Assembly (NCBI GenBank): GCA_963824085.1
Contig: CAWGNT010000014.1
Location: forward strand, 124,001 to 188,000
Source: JARRNE01 sp963824085
Lineage (GTDB): Bacteria; Pseudomonadota; Gammaproteobacteria; Chromatiales; Chromatiaceae
DNA length: 64,000 nucleotides
Direction of reading: 5' to 3'
The notes under the pieces were generated by a model. The model saw only the letters and a program-made list of their open reading frames with translations, made no database searches and was not told the origin of the DNA. A program made the position numbers and the translations under genes. Each line of letters begins with the position of its first letter. The first letter of the stretch is position 1. This document shows positions 46,344 through 54,849 of this stretch, one piece after another.

Positions 46344-47001
46344 CGTTTGGTTTGAGAGTGTTATCTAACAGTGGAATGGACTGACGTCGGCCATTGACGC
46401 GCTAGGTGGACATCTGTCTAGCGCGATATCAGCCGACCGGGGAACCAGCGAAACTCTACCAGCCCAAGCGGCCACCGGCTAGCCGCGGACACCTAGCTTC
46501 GTCTGTGGTCGTTCAGGGTCCGCTTATGGCCGCTTGCGTCCGTTCGGGATTCGCGGGGCTGGAAAGACCATCGGAGGCAGCAGCCGGACCGCAGCGGACA
46601 CTTACCGCTTCAAAAGCCCGCCCAAGTGTCAGGATTCAGTGCAAATCAACAGCCATAGGCATACAGGTTCGCGGCGCCCGAATCGAGGCGGAAGGACGTC
46701 TGGATTTTCAGGGCGCGCTTGGGCTTTCCAAGGACGCCCCCGTTGGGTTCTTTGCCAGTCGACTGCGCTTTTCCTTGTGCACCAACGCTACGGACGACCA
46801 TGTAGTGGTCACCCCCCCCGGGGCTCAGTGAGCGATACTGCGCCCTGTACCAAACACTCGCCAATCCACCTAAGCTTGATGCGACAGCAGAGCGGAGCTC
46901 CTCGGGCTGGGGTTTAGCCGCGACAACGCACCTCATGCCATTATCACCCTTTGCCCTACACCCTACGTCGAAGGCTGCGTTTGCTGCGAGTGTCTGAGGC
47001 A
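46344..47001. other. Gene-poor accessory region
   Basis: About 660 bases without a supportable gene. A 118-codon minus frame (46646-47002) has no recognisable family or ribosome binding site. The text shows several TGGCCGCTT/CCGCTT words (46500-46620) typical of decayed intergenic sequence. Confidence 0.5.
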
Positions 47002-47793
47002 ATGGACTGGGGAGCTTACGACTATTATGTCTTCGCCTCGGCGGCCCTTCTGGGGACGATTGCCGCCGCGGCGGGGCTGCTCTGGGCGCTCCGACGCGAG
47101 CGCTGGCGGACCCAGGCGGAAAGCCTTGCCGGCGTCGCGGCCCCTTTCATCAACGTCGTGGGAGTGCTGTTCGGGCTTACCCTGGCCTTTCTCGCCAACG
47201 ATACCTGGAATGCCCATGACCGGGCGCTGGCCGCGGTCGACCGCGAGGCGGACGCGTTACGCAGCATTACGATCCTGGCCGGTCACCTACCGGCCGCTGA
47301 CGCGGATCGGGCTCGAAACGCGGTACAGCTGTATGCCCGCGCGGCGGTAGAGGAATGGCCCATGCTGGCCCGCAGGCAGACAAGCTCAGACGCAGCCCGG
47401 ACGGCAGACGATCTGCTCGACGTTCTCGCCGCGTCCCGCATCGCCACGACAGGCGGGCCATCGGTCAGCCAGGCCGCGATCGCGCTGGCCTTGGCGGTTC
47501 GCGACGGCCGGCAAACGCGGCTTGCGCTGAGTCAGACGCATGTCAATCCGCTGAAATGGGCGGGCATGGCGTTTCTGGGTTTCCTCACCATGCTGTCGGT
47601 GGCGCTGGTCCATGTCGGCTCGCTGCGTCCGCTGGTGGCTTCGGTGACGATTTTCGCCCTGGCCTCGGCGCCGACTGCCGTGATCGTGCTGATCCACGGC
47701 AACCCTTTCCAGCCGCCCGCAGCGGTATCGCCGGCGCCGCTCGTCAAGCTCATGGCTATCGGGGGTCGCCCACCGCCCGAACCGAATGAGTGA
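47002..47793 (+). CDS. DUF4239 (bestrophin-like) membrane protein
   Basis: 263 residues from ATG 47002; a TTG 17 codons earlier is less likely. Helices at about residues 10-28 and 45-65 (FINVVGVLFGLTLAFLANDT), a cytoplasmic or periplasmic helical domain with ADALRSITILAGHLP and AVEEWPMLARR, then two C-terminal helices (MAFLGFLTMLSVALVHV and SVTIFALASAPTAVIVL). This layout and the L-FAFLA-DTW, EADAL segments match DUF4239, a bestrophin-like family of possible ion channels. Function unknown. Confidence 0.72.
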   Translation: MDWGAYDYYVFASAALLGTIAAAAGLLWALRRERWRTQAESLAGVAAPFINVVGVLFGLTLAFLANDTWNAHDRALAAVDREADALRSITILAGHLPAADADRARNAVQLYARAAVEEWPMLARRQTSSDAARTADDLLDVLAASRIATTGGPSVSQAAIALALAVRDGRQTRLALSQTHVNPLKWAGMAFLGFLTMLSVALVHVGSLRPLVASVTIFALASAPTAVIVLIHGNPFQPPAAVSPAPLVKLMAIGGRPPPEPNE

Positions 47794-47844
47794 ACCTCCA
47801 CACAGGTGCCGGAACGGAAGGCCGCCGCCGTGTGCCGCCATAAG

Positions 47845-47869
47845 TGGCGGAACCGCGATCGCGTTCCGC
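47845..47869. repeat. Palindromic hairpin
   Basis: GGCGGAAC and GTTCCGCC pair across a nine-base loop (CGCGATCGC). It could act as a terminator for the DUF4239 gene but has no T-run. Confidence 0.5.
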
Positions 47870-47886
47870 CCAACGCGGGCTGTTGG

Positions 47887-48028
47887 ACCGCAGAAACGCA
47901 GAGGACCAGAGGCTGGAAGCACGCGGGGGAAACGAACGGCATCTGCCGAAGGCATGAATCGCCAAGACCGCTAACCCGTCGCAACCGCCCCATAAGCCTC
48001 ATCTCGGTACCCTCCGCGGCTCTGCGGT
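47887..48028. mobile_element. Third, degenerate copy of the AACCGC inverted-repeat element
   Basis: Left arm 47887-47904 (ACCGCAGAAACGCAGAGG) and right arm 48011-48028 (complement ACCGCAGAGCCGCGGAGG) match at 15 of 18 bases. About 140 bp in all, no gene. It ends four bases before the stop of the SQR-like gene. Confidence 0.5.
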
Positions 48029-48032
48029 TCGA

Positions 48033-49160
48033 TTAACGGTACTGCCGCAGATACCACCATTCGAACCCGCGCTTCATCCAGTGGAACATCCGCATGGAGG
48101 GGAAGACCAGGTTGCGGCTCTCGGTGCGGGCCACCAGCATGCCCCGATCGTTTGCATCGACGATGCAAATCAGCTCCACCTTGAAGGTGCGCGTCGGCTC
48201 GTCACCCTTGAGCTCCGCCAAGAGATTCGCAGCCGCCGCCTGAGCCTGAAGGTCAGCCATGTGCGCCTGCTTGGGCATCCATTCGGGGCCAGGGAAGCTG
48301 CCCGAGTCGCCGGCGACGTAGACCCGATCGAACCCGGCGACCTTGCAGCGCTCATCCGCCTTGATGAGCCCGCCGCCCGAGCGCGGAAGCTCGGTGTTGT
48401 CGAACCACAGGTTACCGGTCATCCCGGGCATGAAGAGAATGAGGTCGGCGCCAAACTCTCCTCCCTCAGTCATCACCTTGGACTCGGTGAACCCTTTGAG
48501 CTTGTGCCCCAAATGGGTCTCGATGCCGCGCTTGCGCATCTCCCCCAGGAGACCGTCCACCGCCTTTGGGCCGAGCCGGTTGCCGGGCTTCTCTGCCGGC
48601 GAGAAGAAGACCAGCTTGAAGCGCTCGCGCCGTCCTTCCTTACGCAGCTGAGTGTCGATCCCGAAGAGGAACTCGAACATCGGACCGCCCCTCATGGCCG
48701 GCGGCTCGTTGGGATTGCCCGCAAAGCCCAGTGCGATCGTTCCCCCATTCATCTCCCGCAAGCGGTCGCGGATACGCTCCGCCGCCGCGATTCCCTCACA
48801 GGGGGTGATGGCGTTGTCGATGCCGGGGAGCTTCTTCAGGAAGCGCCCGCCGGACGCGATGATAAGCCCGTCGTTCGTGATCTCTCCGCCGGTGGTTTCG
48901 AGAACCCGCCCACCCTCGCGCAGACCGGTGGCCTCCGCCGCCACATAGTTGACCCGCAGGCGGCGGAAGAAGCTCTTGAGCGGAATGCGCAGATCGTCGG
49001 CGGTGCGCAGACCGGACGGGACCCAGATGAGCCCGGGGAGGTAGACGAACTCGTCCTTCGGGCTCACCAGGGTGATCTCCATGTCTACGGCCGTCTCCCT
49101 CAACCGCTGGACGGCGGTGAGCCCTCCGAATCCCGAACCGACTATCGTTACGCGATGCAT
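48033..49160 (-). CDS. FAD-dependent oxidoreductase, sulfide:quinone oxidoreductase-like
   Basis: 375 residues from ATG 49160. The FAD-binding motif is VTIVGSGFGGLTAVQRL and a second nucleotide region ends in YVAGDSGSFPG. The C-terminal part (PKQAHMADLQAQAAAANLL, then an amphipathic MFHWMKRGFEWWYLRQYR) fits a peripheral membrane quinone reductase. Cysteines are C121 (TPCEGIAA), C272 and C332. The middle cysteine of classical SQR (in the C-x-GPAYE region) is replaced by a methionine in PPAMRGGPMFEF. SQR activity is likely but not certain; a related flavoprotein is possible. Confidence 0.75.
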   Translation of the reverse strand: MHRVTIVGSGFGGLTAVQRLRETAVDMEITLVSPKDEFVYLPGLIWVPSGLRTADDLRIPLKSFFRRLRVNYVAAEATGLREGGRVLETTGGEITNDGLIIASGGRFLKKLPGIDNAITPCEGIAAAERIRDRLREMNGGTIALGFAGNPNEPPAMRGGPMFEFLFGIDTQLRKEGRRERFKLVFFSPAEKPGNRLGPKAVDGLLGEMRKRGIETHLGHKLKGFTESKVMTEGGEFGADLILFMPGMTGNLWFDNTELPRSGGGLIKADERCKVAGFDRVYVAGDSGSFPGPEWMPKQAHMADLQAQAAAANLLAELKGDEPTRTFKVELICIVDANDRGMLVARTESRNLVFPSMRMFHWMKRGFEWWYLRQYR

Positions 49161-49272
49161 GAAAGCCTCCGGTGGGAAAGAGCGCTCCCGATCGAGCGCA
49201 GACGGAAATAGTACGTGCCTGGAGACCTCGCCAGGGGTGCGAGAGCTCACCGCACCACCGGCCCCGGTCGAC

Positions 49273-49899
49273 TCACCGCGCGGCAGCGGAAGCCGGCCCT
49301 TGGATCAAGGGCTCCAGCGCGGGCCAAACATTGTCCAACAGCCGCGGCTGCGCCTCCGCGATGGGGTGAAGGCCGTCCGCCTGCATCAGGTTCCAATGCT
49401 CGGCGACTCCGGCCAGCAGTTGGGGTACGAGCGGCACCTGCTTGCGCTTCGCCACCTCCCGAAACACCGCTTGAAAGCGCTCCGTGTAGGCCGCACCGTA
49501 ATTGGGCGGCAGGCGAACGCCGATGAGCAAGACGCGGCTCCCCGCCGCTCGGCCCAGGTCGATAAGGCGGGTCAGATTGCCTTCGATCTCATCCAGGCGC
49601 AGCCCCCGCAGCCCGTCGTTGGCCCCCAGCTCGATCACTAGCACAGCCGGCCGGCCGCGCTGGAGCAACGACGGCAGGCGGGTGAGACCGCCAGCGGTGG
49701 TATCCCCGGAAACGCTCGCGTTGACCACCCCGTACGGATAGCCTTTCTCCCTGATACGTTGGTCGAGTAGGGATACCCACCCGCGCCCCTGGGACAGTCC
49801 GTAGCCGGCACTCAGGCTATCCCCGAGCACCAGGACGACGGGCTCCTCGGCCCGCGCAAGCACGGGCAGAAGGAACAGGACACTCAGGAGCGATCTCAT
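49273..49899 (-). CDS. tesA: Arylesterase/thioesterase I, GDSL family
   Basis: About 208 residues from ATG 49899 (49902 is one codon earlier). A signal peptide (RSLLSVLFLLPVLARAEE) exports it to the periplasm. The SGNH motifs are the serine block VVLVLGDSLSAGYGL, the GxND block LGANDGLRG and the catalytic D/H pair in LMQADGLHPIAEAQ. It is divergent from the ABC transporter genes and shares their start region, the usual tesA-ybbA-ybbP layout. Confidence 0.93.
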   Translation of the reverse strand: MRSLLSVLFLLPVLARAEEPVVLVLGDSLSAGYGLSQGRGWVSLLDQRIREKGYPYGVVNASVSGDTTAGGLTRLPSLLQRGRPAVLVIELGANDGLRGLRLDEIEGNLTRLIDLGRAAGSRVLLIGVRLPPNYGAAYTERFQAVFREVAKRKQVPLVPQLLAGVAEHWNLMQADGLHPIAEAQPRLLDNVWPALEPLIQGPASAAAR

Positions 49900-49900
49900 C

Positions 49901-50590
49901 ATGACAGTGGATTCCGGCTCGGTCGTATCCAGCGCCGCGAGACTGGGAAAGGATGTTAGCGGTCCAGGCGGGCGCCTCACCATCCTACGGGATTTGGACC
50001 TCCTCGTGCACGGCGGCGAGGCGGTCGCCATCTTGGGGGCATCCGGCTCCGGCAAGTCGACCCTGCTCGGACTGCTGGCCGGGCTCGATCAGGCGAGCAG
50101 CGGCGACATCTGGTTGTGCGGCAAGCGCCTTACGGACCTCGACGAAGAGGGACGGGCGGCGCTGAGGGAGGGGCGCGTAGGCTTCGTGTTTCAGGATTTT
50201 CAGCTCCTGCCGACCCTGACGGCGCTGGAGAACGTGCTGCTGCCCCTCGAGCTGAGCGGCAGCGCCGATGCCGAAGGGGTCGCCGGAGAAGCCCTGGAAC
50301 GGGTGGGGCTCGTCGAGCGCGCGGGGCATTACCCGCGCCAGCTCTCCGGCGGCGAGCAGCAGCGTGTCGCCATCGCCCGCGCCTTCGCGCCGCGCCCGGA
50401 GATCCTGTTCGCCGATGAGCCGACCGGAAACCTGGACGAGGCCACCGGGGGGCATGTGATCGACCTGCTGCTCGAGCTGCGCCGTGATGCCGGTGCCGCT
50501 CTGGTGCTGGTCACCCACGACGCGCGGCTGGCGGAGCGCTGCAACCGCCGCCTGCACATGCACGAAGGACACCTGGAGCCGATGCAGTGA
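49901..50590 (+). CDS. ybbA: ABC transporter ATP-binding protein (YbbA-like)
   Basis: 229 residues. Walker A is GASGSGKST (residues 46-54), the Q-loop is FVFQDFQLLPTL, the signature is LSGGEQQRVAIARA, Walker B is ILFADEPTGNLD. It belongs to the MacB/LolD-like group and pairs with the FtsX-like permease that follows in overlap (GTGA). The start overlaps the opposite-strand tesA start. Transported substrate is not known. Confidence 0.93.
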   Translation: MTVDSGSVVSSAARLGKDVSGPGGRLTILRDLDLLVHGGEAVAILGASGSGKSTLLGLLAGLDQASSGDIWLCGKRLTDLDEEGRAALREGRVGFVFQDFQLLPTLTALENVLLPLELSGSADAEGVAGEALERVGLVERAGHYPRQLSGGEQQRVAIARAFAPRPEILFADEPTGNLDEATGGHVIDLLLELRRDAGAALVLVTHDARLAERCNRRLHMHEGHLEPMQ

Positions 50591-53148
50591 GGCCAGCGCA
50601 GGGCATCGATTCGCACCCAAGGGGCACTCGCCGGACGAGCGGCGCCGGGGGAACGAGCGCGCGTGCCTGGCGCATCGGCCTGCGCCTGCTCCGCCAGGAC
50701 TGGAAGAGCGGCGAGCTCTATCTCCTGGGCGCCGCACTCGTGCTGACAGTGGCGGCGATCACCGCCGTCGGCTTCTTCACCGACCGCATCGAGCGAGCCA
50801 TGCAGCGTCAGGGCGGGGAGCTCATCGCCGCCGACCTGGTCCTCGACAGCTCCGCCCCCATCCCCGACCGCTTCGCCCAACAAGCACACAAGGTTGGACT
50901 GACGACCGCCCGGACCCTGGAGTTCCCCAGCATCGTCATGGGTACCAGTGAGCCCCAGCTGGTCCAGGTCAAGGCTGTCGGGCCCAACTACCCCCTACGC
51001 GGCGCGCTGCGCGTGCGATCCGATCTGCAGACGCCGGAGCGAACCGTCGTCGGAGGTCCTCCTCGGGGTGAAATGTGGGTAGAGCCCCGCCTGCTCTATC
51101 TGCTGCAGAGCAAGGTCGGCGACTCACTCGGACTCGGCAGCGAACGCTTCCGCATTGCGGGCGTCATTGCCTACGAGCCCGACCGCGGCGGCAATCTGAT
51201 CCAGCTCGCTCCGCGGGTGATGATCAACATGCAGGACGTCGCCGCGACCGGGCTGGTCACGCCGGCAAGCCGCGTACACCATCGGCTTCTTGCGGCCGGG
51301 GACATGACTGCCGTGGACCGCTTCAAGCGGATCGCCATGCGGTCGGCGTCCCCGAACACGCGGACTATCGATGCTCGGGAGGCGCGCCCGCAATTCGCCT
51401 CTGCAGTGGACCGAGCGTCGCGCTTCCTCCAGCTCGCGACTCTCGCCACCGTCCTAGTGGCGGGCGCCGCCATCGCGCTGGCGAGCCGACGACTTGTAGG
51501 GCGGCAGACCAATGCCGTTGCCGTCATGCGCTGCCTCGGTGCACACCGCGGGCTGCTTACCCGCATCTTCCTGGTTCGGCTGCTGCTCTTCGGCCTTGCG
51601 GCGAGTCTGCTTGGATGCGTCCTCGGCTACCTCGCTCAGGCGGCACTGGTGGCTATCCTCTCGGAATGGTTCGGCTCTCAGCTACCGGCTCCGACCGTTC
51701 GGCCGCTTGCCCTCGGAATCGGCACCGGGCTCATCACCCTCGTCGGTTTCGCCCTTCCGCCGCTGCTCCAGCTCGCCCGGGTGCCGCCCCTGCGCGCCCT
51801 GCGCAGTGACGTCGGGCGGCCGCGGCTTTCCGCCGCCGTCGCCTTCGCCTCCGCGGCGGCGGCCCTCGCCCTGCTAATCTTCTGGCAGGCCGCGGACGCC
51901 GAGCTGGCCTGGAAGCTGCTGGCAGGGGTGGGAGTCGCCCTGCTCACCCTGTCGGGGGCGGTTGCCCTACTCGTCCGGGCTACCGCCGCGCTGGCAGGCC
52001 GGAGCCGCGGGATCTGGCGACTCGGGCTCGCGGCCCTGGCACGGCGACCGGCGGGGGCGCACCTTCAGATCACGGGCTTCGGACTCGGCATACTGGCCCT
52101 GCTGCTCTTGGCGGTGGTGCGGGTCGATCTCCTTCGGACTTGGCAGGACAGCCTGCCGGCGGAGGCCCCCAACCGTTTCTTGATCAACATTCAACCCCAA
52201 GAGGTGCAACCTCTGCGGGCCTTCTTCCGCGAGCACGGCATCGAGTCCTCAGGCGTCTTCCCCATGATCCGCGGGCGCCTGATCGGCGTAAACGATAAGA
52301 AGGTCGACCCCGATTCCTACACGGACCCCCGCGCCCAGCGGCTCGCGGCGCGGGAATTCAACCTGAGCTGGAGCGACCGTCCGCAGTCGGACAACCGCAT
52401 CGTTGCCGGCCGATGGTGGAACGAGCCCGGGGCGCCGCCCCAATTCTCGGTAGAGGAGGGGCTCGCCCAGACGCTTGGCCTGAAGCTGGGGGACCTGCTC
52501 ACCTTCTGGGTATCGGGGCACGAGGTCCAGGCCCATGTGACGAGCCTGCGCAAGGTCCAGTGGGACAGCTTCAACGTGAACTTCTTCGTCACCGCCCCGC
52601 GCTCACTGCTGCAAGGCGAGGCCGCGACCTACGTGACCAGCTTTTACCTGCCGCCGGAGAAGGAGTCGCTGGTGCCGGAGCTGGTCAGGGCCTTCCCGAG
52701 CGTGACCCTGCTCGACGTCGATGCCCTCATGACCCAGGTGCGACGCATCGTGGACCGAGGGGTCCTAGCCGTGGAGTATGTGTTTCTGTTCACGCTGGCC
52801 GCCGGAATTCTGGTGATGTACGCGGGCATCCAGGCGAGCCTCGAGGAAAGGCGCTCGGAGCACGGCATTCTCCGCACCCTGGGAGCGCGGCGCAGACAGC
52901 TGCTGCGCAGCCTCGCGGTGGAGTTCACCGGGGCAGGGCTGCTCGCCGGCCTGCTGGCGTCGATCTTCGCCGAGCTCATCGGGTTCATCCTGGCGCGCCA
53001 ACTCTTCGGCCTGGAGCTCCATTTCAACCCCTGGCTGTGGCTAGGTGGCGTCACCGCGAGCGCGCTCGCGATCGGCCTCGCAGGGACCCTGGCGACCTAC
53101 CCTTCCTTGATCCGACCGCCGTTGCAGAGCCTGCGCGCGGAGAGCTGA
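50587..53148 (+). CDS. ybbP: FtsX-like ABC transporter permease (YbbP-like)
   Basis: 853 residues from GTG 50587, overlapping the ATPase stop. One N-terminal helix, a large periplasmic domain (residues 50-270), a four-helix FtsX block (LATLATVLVAGAAIALASRR onward), further helices and a second periplasmic domain, then a C-terminal FtsX block (AGILVMYAGIQASLEERRSE, HGILRTLGARRRQLLRS). This duplicated layout is that of YbbP. Partner of YbbA; likely acts on envelope lipids or lipoproteins. Confidence 0.92.
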   Translation: MRPAQGIDSHPRGTRRTSGAGGTSARAWRIGLRLLRQDWKSGELYLLGAALVLTVAAITAVGFFTDRIERAMQRQGGELIAADLVLDSSAPIPDRFAQQAHKVGLTTARTLEFPSIVMGTSEPQLVQVKAVGPNYPLRGALRVRSDLQTPERTVVGGPPRGEMWVEPRLLYLLQSKVGDSLGLGSERFRIAGVIAYEPDRGGNLIQLAPRVMINMQDVAATGLVTPASRVHHRLLAAGDMTAVDRFKRIAMRSASPNTRTIDAREARPQFASAVDRASRFLQLATLATVLVAGAAIALASRRLVGRQTNAVAVMRCLGAHRGLLTRIFLVRLLLFGLAASLLGCVLGYLAQAALVAILSEWFGSQLPAPTVRPLALGIGTGLITLVGFALPPLLQLARVPPLRALRSDVGRPRLSAAVAFASAAAALALLIFWQAADAELAWKLLAGVGVALLTLSGAVALLVRATAALAGRSRGIWRLGLAALARRPAGAHLQITGFGLGILALLLLAVVRVDLLRTWQDSLPAEAPNRFLINIQPQEVQPLRAFFREHGIESSGVFPMIRGRLIGVNDKKVDPDSYTDPRAQRLAAREFNLSWSDRPQSDNRIVAGRWWNEPGAPPQFSVEEGLAQTLGLKLGDLLTFWVSGHEVQAHVTSLRKVQWDSFNVNFFVTAPRSLLQGEAATYVTSFYLPPEKESLVPELVRAFPSVTLLDVDALMTQVRRIVDRGVLAVEYVFLFTLAAGILVMYAGIQASLEERRSEHGILRTLGARRRQLLRSLAVEFTGAGLLAGLLASIFAELIGFILARQLFGLELHFNPWLWLGGVTASALAIGLAGTLATYPSLIRPPLQSLRAES

Positions 53149-53351
53149 CGGTCCCTACCAGCGGCCCCGGTCTGCAACGGCCGGACCGTACGCACGGCGC
53201 ATCCCAATGGGCTGCATCCCGGGAGCCTGGATCTCACGACTCCTTGCCGGCGTAACAGCGCGGCCGACGCCCTCGTCGCACCACCCGGTTCGCCCGTCCA
53301 CGGCCTTCCTGATACCATACCGCCGGTTTTTGAGCGGCTCCGGCCCGGCTT

Positions 53352-53672
53352 ATGAGAACGAAACTCCATCTGGTCTCCCTGCTGCTGGCCGCGGTCGCCC
53401 TGGCGGACTTGGCCGATGCGCGCGACGTCAAAGACCTCGACCTCACGGTCCACGACAGCGACATCCAGCCGTCGGTGACCGTCAAGAGCTTCCAGAACCG
53501 CACCGTCGAGGAGTACCGGGTCAACAACAACCTCTACAAGATCAAGATCACCCCAGCCGTCGGCGCCCCTTACTACCTGGTGGACGAGGACGGGTCCGGT
53601 GACATGGCGTGGCATCGCGGCCAGCCGGATTACCAGCAGAACATTCCCCAATGGACGCTCATGAGCTGGTAG
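53352..53672 (+). CDS. DUF2782 family exported protein
   Basis: 106 residues. Signal peptide MRTKLHLVSLLLAAVALA ending in ADA. The mature domain has TVKSFQNRTVEEYRVNNNLY followed by KIKITPAVGAPYYLVDEDG, the DUF2782 core of a small beta fold. The protein ends in a WTLMSW tail. Function unknown; common in gammaproteobacteria. Confidence 0.85.
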   Translation: MRTKLHLVSLLLAAVALADLADARDVKDLDLTVHDSDIQPSVTVKSFQNRTVEEYRVNNNLYKIKITPAVGAPYYLVDEDGSGDMAWHRGQPDYQQNIPQWTLMSW

Positions 53673-53825
53673 CGCCACAGCTCTGCCTTTGTCCCGAGCA
53701 ATGTCAGTGAATCTCATCGTCTCGCCGACCCATCGCTCCCCCCGGCCAAAAGACACTGTGCCGGAGCTGCCCAATGGCTCACCGGGATCGACGGCTCGCC
53801 ACACGACGGACACGAGGACCTCTCC

Positions 53826-54842
53826 ATGAGAAATGCGGTTCGATGGCTGTTGGCGATTGCCCTGGCCGGAGCGCTGATCCAAACGTCTGCCGGCACCCTC
53901 GATTCAGTCAAGGCACGCGGCACCCTGCGCTGCGGGGTCGGCGGAGACATCCCCGGGCTCTCGTACAAGGACGAAAAGGGTAGCTGGAGCGGGCTCGACG
54001 TCGACTTCTGCCGCGCGGTAGCCGCAGCCGCCCTCGATGATGGGGAGAAGGTCGAGCTCATCCCGCTGAGCAACGCAGAGCGCCTCGACGCCCTGCGCGA
54101 GGGTCGTATCGATCTGCTCGCCCGCAACACGACCTGGACCTTGTTGCGGGATGTCGGGCACGGGATGAGCTTCGTCGGAATCCTCTATTACGACGGCCAG
54201 GGCTTCATGGTGCCCCGCAGCAGCAAGCTCATGAGCACCTTGGAGCTGGACGGCAAGCGCATCTGCTCGCTGTCCAACTCGACCAGCCTGGACAATGCGC
54301 GCCGTTACTTCACACGCAACCGCATGACCATGAATCTCGTGACCTTCGACGGCCTGGCCGCGGCCAAGGACGCCTATCTGGACGGCAAGTGCGACGCCAT
54401 CACTACAGACCAGTCCCAGCTGCACGCCCTGCGCAGCACCCTGGACGACCCCCGAGCGCAGCGGATCCTGCCGGAAGTGATCTCGAAGGAACCCCTCAGC
54501 CCCGCTGTGCGTAATGGGGACGACCGCTGGTTCGACCTCGTGCGATGGACGCTCTACGTGCTCATAGATGCGGAGGAGCAGGGCATCGACTCTACCAACG
54601 TGGACCGCGCTCGGGAGGAGGCCAAGGCGCAGGACACCCGGCTGCTGCTGGATGTGGATGGGCAGACGGCCAAGCAGCTAGGCATCGACCCCGGCTGGAG
54701 CTATCGCATCATCAAGGCAGTCGGCAACTATGCGGAGGTCTTCGAGCGCAACCTGGGCAGTCAGTCGCCGCTAAAGATCAAACGCGGCCTGAACGCCCTC
54801 TGGCGCGATGGGGGCATTGTCTACGCACCCCCTGCCCGCTAA
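53826..54842 (+). CDS. Periplasmic amino-acid-binding protein (AapJ-like), without its ABC partners
   Basis: 338 residues. A signal peptide (AVRWLLAIALAGALIQTSAG) is followed by the polar amino acid binding fold: VKARGTLRCGVGGDIPGLSY, GLDVDFCRAVAAAAL, GRIDLLARNTTWTLLRD, GKRICSLSNSTSLDN and KCDAITTDQSQLHALRS. These are AapJ marks (general L-amino acid transport). No permease or ATPase genes are next to it, so it may be a sensor or a loosely linked receptor. The C-terminal DLVRWTLYVLIDAEE is conserved. Confidence 0.88.
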   Translation: MRNAVRWLLAIALAGALIQTSAGTLDSVKARGTLRCGVGGDIPGLSYKDEKGSWSGLDVDFCRAVAAAALDDGEKVELIPLSNAERLDALREGRIDLLARNTTWTLLRDVGHGMSFVGILYYDGQGFMVPRSSKLMSTLELDGKRICSLSNSTSLDNARRYFTRNRMTMNLVTFDGLAAAKDAYLDGKCDAITTDQSQLHALRSTLDDPRAQRILPEVISKEPLSPAVRNGDDRWFDLVRWTLYVLIDAEEQGIDSTNVDRAREEAKAQDTRLLLDVDGQTAKQLGIDPGWSYRIIKAVGNYAEVFERNLGSQSPLKIKRGLNALWRDGGIVYAPPAR

Positions 54843-54849
54843 CACGAAG

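Noticed and set aside
46646..47002. 118-codon minus-strand frame
   Set aside because: No homology recognised, poor start context, and it overlaps the start region of the DUF4239 gene.
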